A stretch of DNA of 64,000 nucleotides from contig JADJZY010000010.1 of assembly GCA_016715505.1 (NCBI GenBank), positions 1 through 64,000 of the forward strand, given 5' to 3'. The notes under the pieces were generated by a model. The model worked only from the letters and a program-made list of their open reading frames with translations, was not told the DNA's origin and made no database searches. The stretch comes from Bacteroidota bacterium. Lineage in GTDB: Bacteria > Bacteroidota > Bacteroidia > Chitinophagales > Chitinophagaceae. The position numbers were made by a program, and so were the translations under genes. Positions 29,119 to 37,932 of the stretch are shown here, piece by piece (the first letter of the stretch is position 1; the number at the start of each line of letters is the position of its first letter).

Positions 29119-30593
29119 ATGACAGAAGCGTACTTCAAACCATTCAGAGATCAGATTATTGGCATTGAGCAAACTTTTCCCACTCCATATGGGCAAAAAA
29201 AAATGATCTATGCGGATTGGGTTGCCAGCGGACGACTATATAAACCGATTGAAGAAATGATGCAAAAACATATTGCCCCATTTTGCGCCAATACACATAC
29301 GGAAACGTCTATGACAGGTATGCTCATGACTAGGGCTTATCATGAAGCGAAAAATTATATCAAACAGGAGGTAAATGCTTCCTCAGAGGATATTCTTATA
29401 TTCTCGGGTTCAGGCATGACAGACTCAGTGAATAAACTACAACGCATCATGGGATTGCGCATCCCGGAAAACAGCAAAAATTATTTACAGGTCACCCATT
29501 GTATTGCCGATCATATGCGGCCGGTTGTTTTTGTTACCCACCTGGAACATCATTCCAATCATACTTCCTGGCTGGAAACGGTGGCAGATGTTGAAATCAT
29601 TCAAGCCAATGATTCAGGAAATGTAGACCTGAATCACCTCGAAGTTCTGTTGATTCAATATGCCGACCGCCCACTAAAAATTGCATCCGTGAGTGCCGGT
29701 TCCAATGTTACGGGCATTATCACACCATATCATGAAATTGCCGAAATCATGCATGCTCATCAGGGTTATTGCTTTGTCGACTTTGCCTGTACTGCCCTTA
29801 TGTAAATATTAATATGCATCCCGAAAAAGAACAACAGTATCTGGATGCTATTTTTGTTTCCCCCCATAAGTTTTTAGGTGGACCAGGCACACCGGGTGTC
29901 ATGGTCATTCATAAAAAGTTTTTTAGTAATACGATTCCCGATCATGCCGGAGGAGGTACCGTGTTTTATACAACCCCATGGAAAACCCATACTTATTTAG
30001 ACAATATTGCAGAACGTGAAGATGGAGGAACTCCACCCTTTTTACAAGGAATCAGAGCGGCACTTTGTTTTAAATTAAAAAAAGAAATGGGGGTTGAAAA
30101 TATTTTAGCACGTGAAGAATATTTAATCAACCAACTTTTTACCGCCCTGGATGAAGTTCATAATCTGGTAATATTGGAAAAAAGGAACAAACACCGGGTT
30201 GGCGCGGTTTCCTTTTATATCAAGGATTTGCACTTTAACCTTGCGGTACGTTTATTCAACGATTATTTTGGAATACAAGTTCGCGGAGGCTGTGCTTGTG
30301 CAGGCACCTATGGCCACTATTTGCTCAATATAAATAAACAACAATCTGACGAAATTATAGGGGCACTTTCAAAGGGTGAACTCAAAGCTAGACCAGGTTG
30401 GGTACGTTTGTCGCTTCATCCTACCATGACCGATGCCGAACTTCAAGAAATCATTCATGCCATTCAATACATTGCTGAGCATCATCATACTATGAGCGAA
30501 TCTTATCATTACAATACCCAGAAAAATATTTTTGAACACAAAGACGCACCTACTGAATTTGAAAATCAATTTGTGGAAGCTCTTTTTGCCTGA
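29119..30593 (+). CDS. Class-V (NifS/Csd-like) PLP aminotransferase, frameshifted
   Basis: Two overlapping frames join into one protein of about 490 residues. The first part (29119-29805) has IYADWVASGRLYKPIEEMM, the HLEHHSNHTSW block and SAGSNVTGIITPYHEIAEIM, and ends in FVDFACTA. The second continues with APYVNINMHPE, the PLP lysine in IFVSPHKFLGGPGTPGVM, and VRGGCACAGTYGHY. The break is in the run CCC at 29795-29797; one more C restores the frame. The family covers cysteine desulfurases and related lyases; this is the larger subgroup whose specific substrate is unknown. The catalytic parts are otherwise intact, so either the gene is newly broken or the base is miscalled. Confidence 0.85.
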
Positions 30594-30601
30594 GAACAAT
30601 A

Positions 30602-31455
30602 TCAATGGCTAAAATAGTCTAATACGTCGGATAGTTTTTGTTTGAGATCTTTCCGGTCGACGATAAAATCTAAAAACCCATGTTCCAACAAAAACTCGGA
30701 TCGCTGAAAACCTTCAGGCAAATCCTTTTTGATGGTTTCTTTAATAACCCTCGGACCCGCAAAACCTATCAGTGCACCGGGTTCAGCAATATTTAAATCG
30801 CCCAACATGGCATAGGAAGCTGTTACCCCGCCGGTAGTCGGATCGGTCATAAAAGAGATATAAGGCAATTTTGCTTTGGCCAATAAAGTCAGCTTGGCAG
30901 ATGGTTTAGCCATTTGCATGAGCGAGAAGGCACTTTCCATCATGCGCGCACCACCCGATTTACTGATACTCATAAACGGCAGTTGATGTTCAATCGCATA
31001 ATCAATCCCCCTTGAAATTTTTTCTCCAACTACACTGCCCATACTGCCACCAATAAAATTAAAATTCATGGCTGCAATCACAAGTTTTTTCCATTCACCG
31101 GACCAACGCCTACAGTGAGAGCATCCTTCAAGCCGGTTGTTTTACGTGCTTCTTCCAACCTTTTTTTGTAGGGTTTTAAATCCACAAATCCCAAGTGATC
31201 TTTTGAAATGATTTCTTCAAAGAGTAATTCATGCTCGCCATCATCAAAAATGATTTCAAAATATTCTGCTGCATCAATTCGATTATGATGATTACAACTC
31301 GGACATAACCAAAGGTTCCCTTTTAGTTCGTTGATGGTAGAAGTTTTCTTACACGTAGGACACTTAAACCACAATCCATCAGGTACATTCTTTTTCTCTT
31401 TGGTAGAAGTGAGGATGCCTTGTTTGATGCGTTTAAACCAGGTGGACGATGACAT
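30602..31455 (-). CDS. accD: Acetyl-CoA carboxylase carboxyltransferase beta subunit, frame interrupted
   Basis: AccD is half of the carboxyltransferase that makes malonyl-CoA for fatty-acid synthesis. The start is taken at the ATG at 31453-31455 (MSSSTWFKRIKQGI). The first frame carries the zinc finger (CPTCKKTSTINELKGNLWLC followed by PSC) and ends at 31078. The second carries MNFNFIGGSMGSVVGEKISR, KSGGARMMESAFSLMQMAKP and TDPTTGGVTASYAMLGD, the acetyl-CoA/carboxybiotin site. The frames join across an A6 run (forward T6 31085-31090): either one A is missing or the ribosome slips -1 on A AAA AAC. The partner biotin genes accB and accC are at 47-49 kb; no accA is in the window. Confidence 0.92.
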
Positions 31456-31598
31456 GATTTTGAATTTTAATCGAATGTTCCCGAATTTGAACTCGGAGAA
31501 ACACCCGTAGCGGACAAATGTACTACTAAAAATCATTAATTTACCTCAATACGGCGACCTTACACCGCTTTGCCCCAGCCGAACGATATATTTACACA

Positions 31599-33566
31599 AT
31601 GAACAGAATATTTACTTTTTTTCTATTGTTTTTATTGGGCTTACCGGCAATTGCGCAGGAGCATATTGGGTGCAGCCAGGGTAAAATTCAAAGACACCAA
31701 CTGATCCGTAAAAAATCGCGTGCCGGGAATTACGACAATAGCCTGATGTCGAAATATGATGTACACTTTTATTTTTTAGATTTCAAAGCCGAACGCAACA
31801 ATACTTTGGTGAGTGGCTCAACCACCATTGGCGCTATTGTAACCGCCAGCCGTCTCGACACCTTTTGTTTTGAATTTAATGGCGCGATTACCATCGATAG
31901 CATCCTTTGGAATAACCAGCCCATCAATTTTGTACGCAATGCCGCCATTACATATGCCTTGTTACCCACAGCGCAATTACAAAATACCGATTTAAGAATC
32001 CAAATATTTTATGATGGCGATGCATCCGTAACCGGTGCAGGAGCTATTGGCGACGGATACAGCACAGGTACTTCACAAACATGGGGCAACTCAGCCACCT
32101 GGAGTTTGAGCGAACCCTACAGCGCCTACGAATGGTTCCCCTGTAAACAAATGTTACAAGATAAAGCCGATTCTGCATGGATTTTTGTAACCACCAGTAA
32201 CCAAAACAAAGTGGGTTCCAATGGCCTATTGGAAGGCATTGATTCATTAAGTAATAATAAGGTCCGCTATCGATGGAAAACAAATTATATGATTGATTAT
32301 TATCTCATATCTGTTGCCATCGCACGCTATGTTGAATATACGATATACGCACACCCCAGTGGATTGCCCAACGATTCCGTCATGGTGATGAATTATGTTT
32401 ATAATAATGTCAATACTTTGCCATCTGTTAAAACCAAATTAGACACGGTGGCCCTGGTATTGGAATATTATTCAGACCTCTTTGGTTTATATCCTTTTCA
32501 TGCCGAGAAATATGGCAATGCAATGGCACCTTTCAGTGGTGGTATGGAACATCAAACCATGACATCAGCCGGATTTTTAAATAACTTTGGATTGAATGCC
32601 CATGAACTCATGCATCAATGGTGGGGAGATCACGTTACTTGCAAAACCTGGAAGGATATTTTTATCAATGAAGGATTTGCTTCTTACGGGGAATATTTGG
32701 CTTATGAACATTTTCGGGGATTAGCCGCTGCGCAACAGGATATGCTCGATGTCCATGACGATGTGCTTCAAGATCCTGATGCCCAAATTTACTTCACCGA
32801 CACGACCAATGTCGGCCGCATTTTTGATTCCCGTCAAACGTATAACAAGGGCAATGCCATTTGTCATAGTTTACGATTTGAATTGGGCGACTCCCTTTTC
32901 TTTAAAGGTTTGAAAACTTTTCAAAGTCAATTTTCTTTTGCAACTGCCGGGATCAACGATTTAAAGGTATCACTGGAAAATTCTAGCGGATTGCCTTTGG
33001 GCGACTTTTTTGATCAATGGATTTATGGTGCTGGTCATCCGAATTTTTCAGCCGAATATTTTAGCAATGGGAATTTTATTTTTTTAAAAATCAATCACTC
33101 CACTTCAAGCCCTGTGACGCCTCTTTATAAAACCCCGCTGGAAATTAAATGTAAATCCCTAAGCGGCGACACGACGATCAAAGTATACGTGAATCAAAAC
33201 AGTCAAACCTATGTGATTCCATCCCCCAAATCAATCAATGGATTGGAAATAGATCCGAACAACTGGCTCTTAAATACCGTTGGAACCATCACTGAAAATG
33301 CTGCTTTGCAGGCCTTATCGCAAGAAGAAATTATAGCTGAGCAGGCTTTTCAGGTATATCCGAATCCGGCAACAGATCGACTCAGTATTCAACAGGAGGA
33401 TGAAGAAGCTCGTTTTACTTTGCGGGATATGCAATCAAGAATTATTTTACAAGGTAAACTAGATAAAAAAACTGACTTAAATTTGAGCTTTATACCTGCT
33501 GGCGTTTATGTACTGGAAATGCAAAATTCTCATCGCCGGCGAAGTATGAAGATTCAAAAACATTAA
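31599..33566 (+). CDS. M1-family metallopeptidase with T9SS sorting domain
   Basis: The 655-residue protein has a signal peptide (MNRIFTFFLLFLLGLPAIAQ), an N-terminal beta domain, and the M1 catalytic set: GGMEHQTMTSAGF for the substrate, zinc motif HELMHQWWGDHVT (H335-H339) and the third ligand in INEGFASYGEYLAYE (about E358). The C-terminus is a type-A sorting domain (FQVYPNPATDRLSIQ ... IPAGVYVLEMQN). It would be a secreted or surface aminopeptidase. The histidine kinase gene begins 2 bp after its stop, so the two are probably coupled. Confidence 0.92.
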   Translation: MNRIFTFFLLFLLGLPAIAQEHIGCSQGKIQRHQLIRKKSRAGNYDNSLMSKYDVHFYFLDFKAERNNTLVSGSTTIGAIVTASRLDTFCFEFNGAITIDSILWNNQPINFVRNAAITYALLPTAQLQNTDLRIQIFYDGDASVTGAGAIGDGYSTGTSQTWGNSATWSLSEPYSAYEWFPCKQMLQDKADSAWIFVTTSNQNKVGSNGLLEGIDSLSNNKVRYRWKTNYMIDYYLISVAIARYVEYTIYAHPSGLPNDSVMVMNYVYNNVNTLPSVKTKLDTVALVLEYYSDLFGLYPFHAEKYGNAMAPFSGGMEHQTMTSAGFLNNFGLNAHELMHQWWGDHVTCKTWKDIFINEGFASYGEYLAYEHFRGLAAAQQDMLDVHDDVLQDPDAQIYFTDTTNVGRIFDSRQTYNKGNAICHSLRFELGDSLFFKGLKTFQSQFSFATAGINDLKVSLENSSGLPLGDFFDQWIYGAGHPNFSAEYFSNGNFIFLKINHSTSSPVTPLYKTPLEIKCKSLSGDTTIKVYVNQNSQTYVIPSPKSINGLEIDPNNWLLNTVGTITENAALQALSQEEIIAEQAFQVYPNPATDRLSIQQEDEEARFTLRDMQSRIILQGKLDKKTDLNLSFIPAGVYVLEMQNSHRRRSMKIQKH

Positions 33567-33568
33567 CC

Positions 33569-35374
33569 TTGCGATCAATCACCCTATGTTTGTTGTTGCT
33601 CAGCGCCCAACTCTTAAAGGGTTCAGCTTTTACCGATAGTCTCTTTCAATCTATAAAAAAAAATTCTGCTGATTCTCAGGCCAATCAGTTAATTCGAATT
33701 GCAACGAAAATTCAGAATAAAGATTATAGTCATTGTGTAGTCATTTGCCAACGAATTGACTCATTGGGCATTGCCCTGAAAAAACCGGGCATTCAGGCAG
33801 AAGGTTTTTTATTAAAAGGACTTACAAGCTATTTTGCCGGTGAGTATGATCAAACCCTGAACTGTTTTCTGAAAGCCACTCAATTATTCGAACTTGCTCA
33901 GGACCCATCTGGTCGGGCTCGTGTTTTAAACGAAATGGGCATTTTTTATCTCAAACAAAAAAATGATTCGTTGGCTATTCAAAGCCTCAGAGAGAGTTTT
34001 GAACTTGCCTCCGTGGCCAAGAATCAGGGCGTGATGGCTACATCGCTAAACAATCAGGGAATATTTTTCCAGGATGCCGGCAAACATCTTGAGGCCATCC
34101 AATTTTTTAAACAAGCGCAAGAAATTTACAAAGAAATTGGTGATACGATAGGGATCTCCTATACCATGGACTATCAGTCTGTTTCAATGGCACATTTGGA
34201 TAAGCTCAAAGAGGCGAAAGAATTGCAACAAGGTGCATATGCCTTACGTATCCGGTTAAAAGATAGTAATGCCGCCGCGATATCACTCATCAATTTGGCT
34301 GAATTTGAAATGCAGGATCACAACATAACAGCTTGCCGAAACTACCTCAGTCAATGTATTGAAATGAGTACTCAAATAAAATATAAAGATTTACAAGCTG
34401 CTTGTTATAAGTTGATGAGTGAAACCTATCGGGATGAAAAAAATTATGCTGAGGCGTATAAATACCAGATTAAATACACCGAACTGAATGAAGAAATTTT
34501 TAATGAAAAACGGAGTAAACAAATCAACGAACTGCAAACAAAATATGAAACAGAAAAACGATTGAGACAAATAGACCAATTGAAACAAGACAATGAACGT
34601 AAAGAACAAAAAAATCGCAACCTACTGTTTTTATTGGGTGGAAGTATTGTAGCTGTCACACTACTCGGTTTAGCCTATCACAATCATGTGAAACGAAAAA
34701 AACAAATGGAAATGGATGCTGCAATCATTCGAGAAAAAGAAGCGGGCAATAAAGCCATCATTGAAGCAGAAGAAAAAGAAAGAATTCGTATTGCGCGCGA
34801 TTTGCATGATGGCGTTGCACAAACCATGACAGCCGCTAAAATGCAACTTGAATATTTTAACGACTCGAACCAAGAACTATTTCAATCTTCCGATAATCTG
34901 AAAACGATATTTAGCCTGATTACCGATGCGGCCAATGAAGTCAGAAGTGTATCACACAGTATGATACCGAACGCTTTATTAAAATCCGGGTTGGTGGCTG
35001 CGGTTCGCGATTTGGTTCAGCGAACAGATAATGCCCGATTAAAAATGAATCTGATTATTCATGGTTTGAATGAAAGAATGCATGAAAACATCGAAAGTGT
35101 TAGTTTCAGGGTGCTGCAGGAACTGATGAATAATATAATGAAACATGCACAGGCCACGGAAGTAACGATTCAACTGATTCGGGAAGGTGCTGAATTTACC
35201 ATCATGATAGAAGACAATGGAAAAGGTTTTGATGTTCAAAAAATCAAAAAGGAGGGCGGAATTGGTTTAAAAAATATTGAATCAAGAGTGGCCTATCTGA
35301 ATGGGCGTATTGATTACGACAGTCAACCCGGAAGAGGAACAACGGTCACCGTAGATATTCCTCTCGAATCATAA
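33569..35374 (+). CDS. Orphan TPR sensor histidine kinase (HisKA_3/NarX type)
   Basis: The 601-residue protein starts at TTG (33569) with a signal peptide (LCLLLLSAQLLKGSAFT), then has six or so TPR repeats outside the membrane (LNEMGIFYLKQKNDSLAIQS, SLNNQGIFFQDAGKHLEAIQ), one membrane helix (LLFLLGGSIVAVTLLGLAYH), a coiled coil, and a HisKA_3 domain with the phosphorylated His in IARDLHDGVAQTMTAAKMQL. The ATPase has the N box (LQELMNNIMKHA) and G boxes (EDNGKGFDV, GIGLKNI). NarL-type response regulators normally pair with such kinases, but none is adjacent; the next gene is convergent. Confidence 0.9.
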   Translation: MRSITLCLLLLSAQLLKGSAFTDSLFQSIKKNSADSQANQLIRIATKIQNKDYSHCVVICQRIDSLGIALKKPGIQAEGFLLKGLTSYFAGEYDQTLNCFLKATQLFELAQDPSGRARVLNEMGIFYLKQKNDSLAIQSLRESFELASVAKNQGVMATSLNNQGIFFQDAGKHLEAIQFFKQAQEIYKEIGDTIGISYTMDYQSVSMAHLDKLKEAKELQQGAYALRIRLKDSNAAAISLINLAEFEMQDHNITACRNYLSQCIEMSTQIKYKDLQAACYKLMSETYRDEKNYAEAYKYQIKYTELNEEIFNEKRSKQINELQTKYETEKRLRQIDQLKQDNERKEQKNRNLLFLLGGSIVAVTLLGLAYHNHVKRKKQMEMDAAIIREKEAGNKAIIEAEEKERIRIARDLHDGVAQTMTAAKMQLEYFNDSNQELFQSSDNLKTIFSLITDAANEVRSVSHSMIPNALLKSGLVAAVRDLVQRTDNARLKMNLIIHGLNERMHENIESVSFRVLQELMNNIMKHAQATEVTIQLIREGAEFTIMIEDNGKGFDVQKIKKEGGIGLKNIESRVAYLNGRIDYDSQPGRGTTVTVDIPLES

Positions 35375-36421
35375 ATGGGGAAGTCGATCCAACAAAGCGT
35401 ATAACTCTTCGTTTCCTGCTTGCTGATAAGTATCCAACCTTTGTTGAAATAGTTGAAGATGATTCAGGAAATGACGAATATCTGCTTCGTGAAAAAATTC
35501 AGCTTGTAGCCCATACCCTAGTTTTGCAATTGCAGCTGCATTCAACCATTGTTCAGCCTGCTGTGGAATCGGAATTGCCAGAACCGGTTTTTTTAAATAT
35601 ACACATTCTGAAAGCAAGGAATAACCACTATTACAAATAACAGCTTTGCTTTCGGCCAGATCCTTCAAAAATTCCTTTTCAGAAAATGGTTTAAAAATGA
35701 TGTGCCCGGATTGAGATGATTGATCCTGACCGTAACAAAAGAAGTTGATACTGGGAAATGCAGAAAGAATAGACTGTAGTTGTTGTGCCGATATACTCCG
35801 TTGATACACGAGCACATGATTCCCTGAAGTAAGCTTCGCTTGAAGCACTTCAGGCCGGATGATGGGTGGTATTAATTTCGTATTTGGTTGAATGATTTGG
35901 GCAGGAAAAAAGGAACTAATCCAATATTGTCTAGCACCCGGAACTTTAAATTGAACAATACGCCTAGCCATTTGAAATGACCTTCGCATTTTACCCGGAA
36001 TTTGAATATCGGACTTTGTCCGGTGAAGAATCTGAATATTATCGATACTCAACAACGGCAAACCAAAGCGTTTGGCATATAACATCGAAAAACTTTCGAA
36101 GTCGCTCAGCACCCAATCGAATTGGAAGCCCTCATGAAGCAATCGATAAACATCGTTGTGCCGCTTTAATTTGTGTGAGGCATTTTTTAATATTCTTTTC
36201 AAGGTCTTACGCACCGAAACTGCTCCGTTGCTATGATAATCGAAACGAAAGCCGTCAATGGTAAATACCCTGCCCGGAAAATGTTGTTCCAGAAATTGTG
36301 CGGCACGATCGCTCGAAACAATTTGCACATCATGTCCGATTTGCAACAAATAATCAATAACAACACGTGATCTTGCTGCATGTCCCATCCCTTCTCCGGG
36401 TACACCATAAAGAATGGTCAT
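35369..36421 (-). CDS. GT-B glycosyltransferase, MJ1255 type
   Basis: The 350-residue protein starts MTILYGVPGEGMGHAARSRV, the glycine-rich N-lobe of GT-B enzymes in the MJ1255/VC2487 group, and has the C-lobe nucleotide-sugar site ICNSGYSLLSECVYLKKPVL, followed by AIPIPQQAEQWLNA. It probably transfers a sugar in envelope glycan assembly, but the donor and acceptor are unknown. It overlaps the convergent kinase gene by 6 bp at its 3' end and lies 3 bp after pyrH on the same strand, so it is probably co-transcribed with pyrH. Confidence 0.8.
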   Translation of the reverse strand: MTILYGVPGEGMGHAARSRVVIDYLLQIGHDVQIVSSDRAAQFLEQHFPGRVFTIDGFRFDYHSNGAVSVRKTLKRILKNASHKLKRHNDVYRLLHEGFQFDWVLSDFESFSMLYAKRFGLPLLSIDNIQILHRTKSDIQIPGKMRRSFQMARRIVQFKVPGARQYWISSFFPAQIIQPNTKLIPPIIRPEVLQAKLTSGNHVLVYQRSISAQQLQSILSAFPSINFFCYGQDQSSQSGHIIFKPFSEKEFLKDLAESKAVICNSGYSLLSECVYLKKPVLAIPIPQQAEQWLNAAAIAKLGYGLQAEFFHEADIRHFLNHLQLFQQRLDTYQQAGNEELYALLDRLPHL

Positions 36422-36424
36422 GGT

Positions 36425-37138
36425 CTAATCTTTGACGACAGTACCTATATCGGCTCCTTGAATGATTTGATTCAAATTTCCCGGAGTATTCATATCAAAA
36501 ACCACAATGGGCATATGATTTTCCTGACACAAGGTAAAGGCTGTCATATCCATCACTTTCAAATTTTTAGAAATGGCCTCCGTAAAAGTGATTCGATGAT
36601 ATTTAACCGCGTCCGGATTTTTTTCGGGGTCACTATCATAAATACCATCCACCCGCGTGCCTTTTAAAATGGCATCTGCTTTTATTTCTACCGCTCGCAA
36701 GGAACCTGCAGTATCTGTTGTAAAATACGGATTTCCGGTACCTGCACCGAAGATGACTACCCTTCCTTTTTCGAGATGTCGTATTGCTCGTCTGCGAATA
36801 AAGGGCTCAGCAACCTGATCCATTTTAATGGCACTTTGTAAACGGGTTTGCACACCCACTTTTTCCAACATACTCTGCATGGCAATACCATTGATTACCG
36901 TTGCCAACATCCCCATATAATCACCCTGAGCACGTTCAATGCCGGTTTCCTTTTCATTCATGCCGCGATAAATATTTCCTCCTCCAATAACCAAGGCCAC
37001 TTGCACACCCTGATCAATGATTGTTTTGATATCATTGGCGTATTGGGCCAACATAAGAGGATCTAAACCGAATGACTTATCGCCCATCAGACTCTCCCCG
37101 GAAAGTTTTAAGAGTACGCGTTTAAATATTGGAGGCAT
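36425..37138 (-). CDS. pyrH: UMP kinase
   Basis: UMP kinase phosphorylates UMP to UDP. The protein has YKRVLLKLSGESL-like KRVLLKLSGESLMG, IVIGGGN-like LVIGGGNIYRGMNE, and RRAIRHLEKGRVVIFGAGTG, with DGIYDSDPEKNPDA in the nucleotide region. The frame could start at 37159, but the ATG at 37136-37138 matches family starts and a -7 box at 37157-37164 overlaps the longer start, so the shorter form (237 residues) is chosen. It is usually near frr and tsf; neither lies here. Confidence 0.95.
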   Translation of the reverse strand: MPPIFKRVLLKLSGESLMGDKSFGLDPLMLAQYANDIKTIIDQGVQVALVIGGGNIYRGMNEKETGIERAQGDYMGMLATVINGIAMQSMLEKVGVQTRLQSAIKMDQVAEPFIRRRAIRHLEKGRVVIFGAGTGNPYFTTDTAGSLRAVEIKADAILKGTRVDGIYDSDPEKNPDAVKYHRITFTEAISKNLKVMDMTAFTLCQENHMPIVVFDMNTPGNLNQIIQGADIGTVVKD

Positions 37139-37156
37139 GCAGATTTTAAATTTCGG

Positions 37157-37164
37157 CAAAGATA
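37157..37164 (-). promoter_or_regulatory. -7 box for pyrH
   Basis: TATCTTTG on the minus strand matches TAnnTTTG, 18 bp before the chosen ATG. It decides against the longer pyrH start. Confidence 0.55.
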
Positions 37165-37214
37165 GTCGCTTTGCTTTTTAGTAGGTAGGAAATTAGCAGA
37201 ATGCCCATGAACTT

Positions 37215-37814
37215 TTAAGTCTGTGAACTTTGTTTCAAAATAAATGCTTCCGTTTCGGTGATATCTGAAGGTGTATTTACATTTTTAAACAACATGGGAT
37301 TATAACGCAACAATTTTTGAGGGTCTACCTGATTCACTGCAAAATGTTGAAAATAGTCCTGTAGTTTTTTATACCCTTCCGATAATAAACTTCGCCACTG
37401 CTCTTTGCATTGAGCATGAAATACGGCAGGAAATGGTTGTATGCCTAAGTCCTTGGCCGCCGCTGTGATATCGAACGACTTACTTTCATCAATCAGTACC
37501 CGAATACTTTGAGCATCAATCAATGGCATATCGCAAGAGAGCACCAGGTTTTTGGGACTGCTGCTGTGTTGTAGCATTGCATCAATGCCTGCAGCCGGAC
37601 CTGAAAAAGAAATTTGATCATGGATTAATTCGTATCCAAATGGCTGATAATCCGGATTTGCCGAAACAATCACGATTCGATCGGTCAATGATTGGGCCAC
37701 ATCCAGCACATACTCAATCATCGTTTTTCCCAAAATTTTTACCAGCCCTTTTTCCTGACCCATTCTGGTACTTTGGCCACCTGCCAGTATATAAACAGAC
37801 AAATAAGTTTTCAT
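37215..37814 (-). CDS. mobA: Molybdenum cofactor guanylyltransferase MobA
   Basis: MobA attaches GMP to molybdopterin. The protein has the nucleotidyltransferase signature LAGGQSTRMGQEKGLVKILG, the metal-site region VLSCDMPLIDAQ, and GPAAGIDAML. The frame is open from 37877, but MKTYLSVYILAGG at 37814 (or one Met earlier, 37817) fits the family start. No other moa/moe/mob gene is in the window, so its pathway partners are elsewhere. Confidence 0.9.
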   Translation of the reverse strand: MKTYLSVYILAGGQSTRMGQEKGLVKILGKTMIEYVLDVAQSLTDRIVIVSANPDYQPFGYELIHDQISFSGPAAGIDAMLQHSSSPKNLVLSCDMPLIDAQSIRVLIDESKSFDITAAAKDLGIQPFPAVFHAQCKEQWRSLLSEGYKKLQDYFQHFAVNQVDPQKLLRYNPMLFKNVNTPSDITETEAFILKQSSQT

Positions 37815-37932
37815 CATTCTGAAAGCAAAGCTCATCTTGCAAGAACTTTTCGTAATACTTGCTAAATATGAGGACAAGCTGAATTGTAATTTTAATCAAT
37901 AAATTGATATTTTTAGGGTAAATCTGCTCACT

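Noticed and set aside
29795..29800. Programmed frameshift in the class-V aminotransferase
   Set aside because: The site (GCC CTT) is not a slippery heptamer; the tRNAs would not re-pair in the -1 frame. A lost C explains it better.
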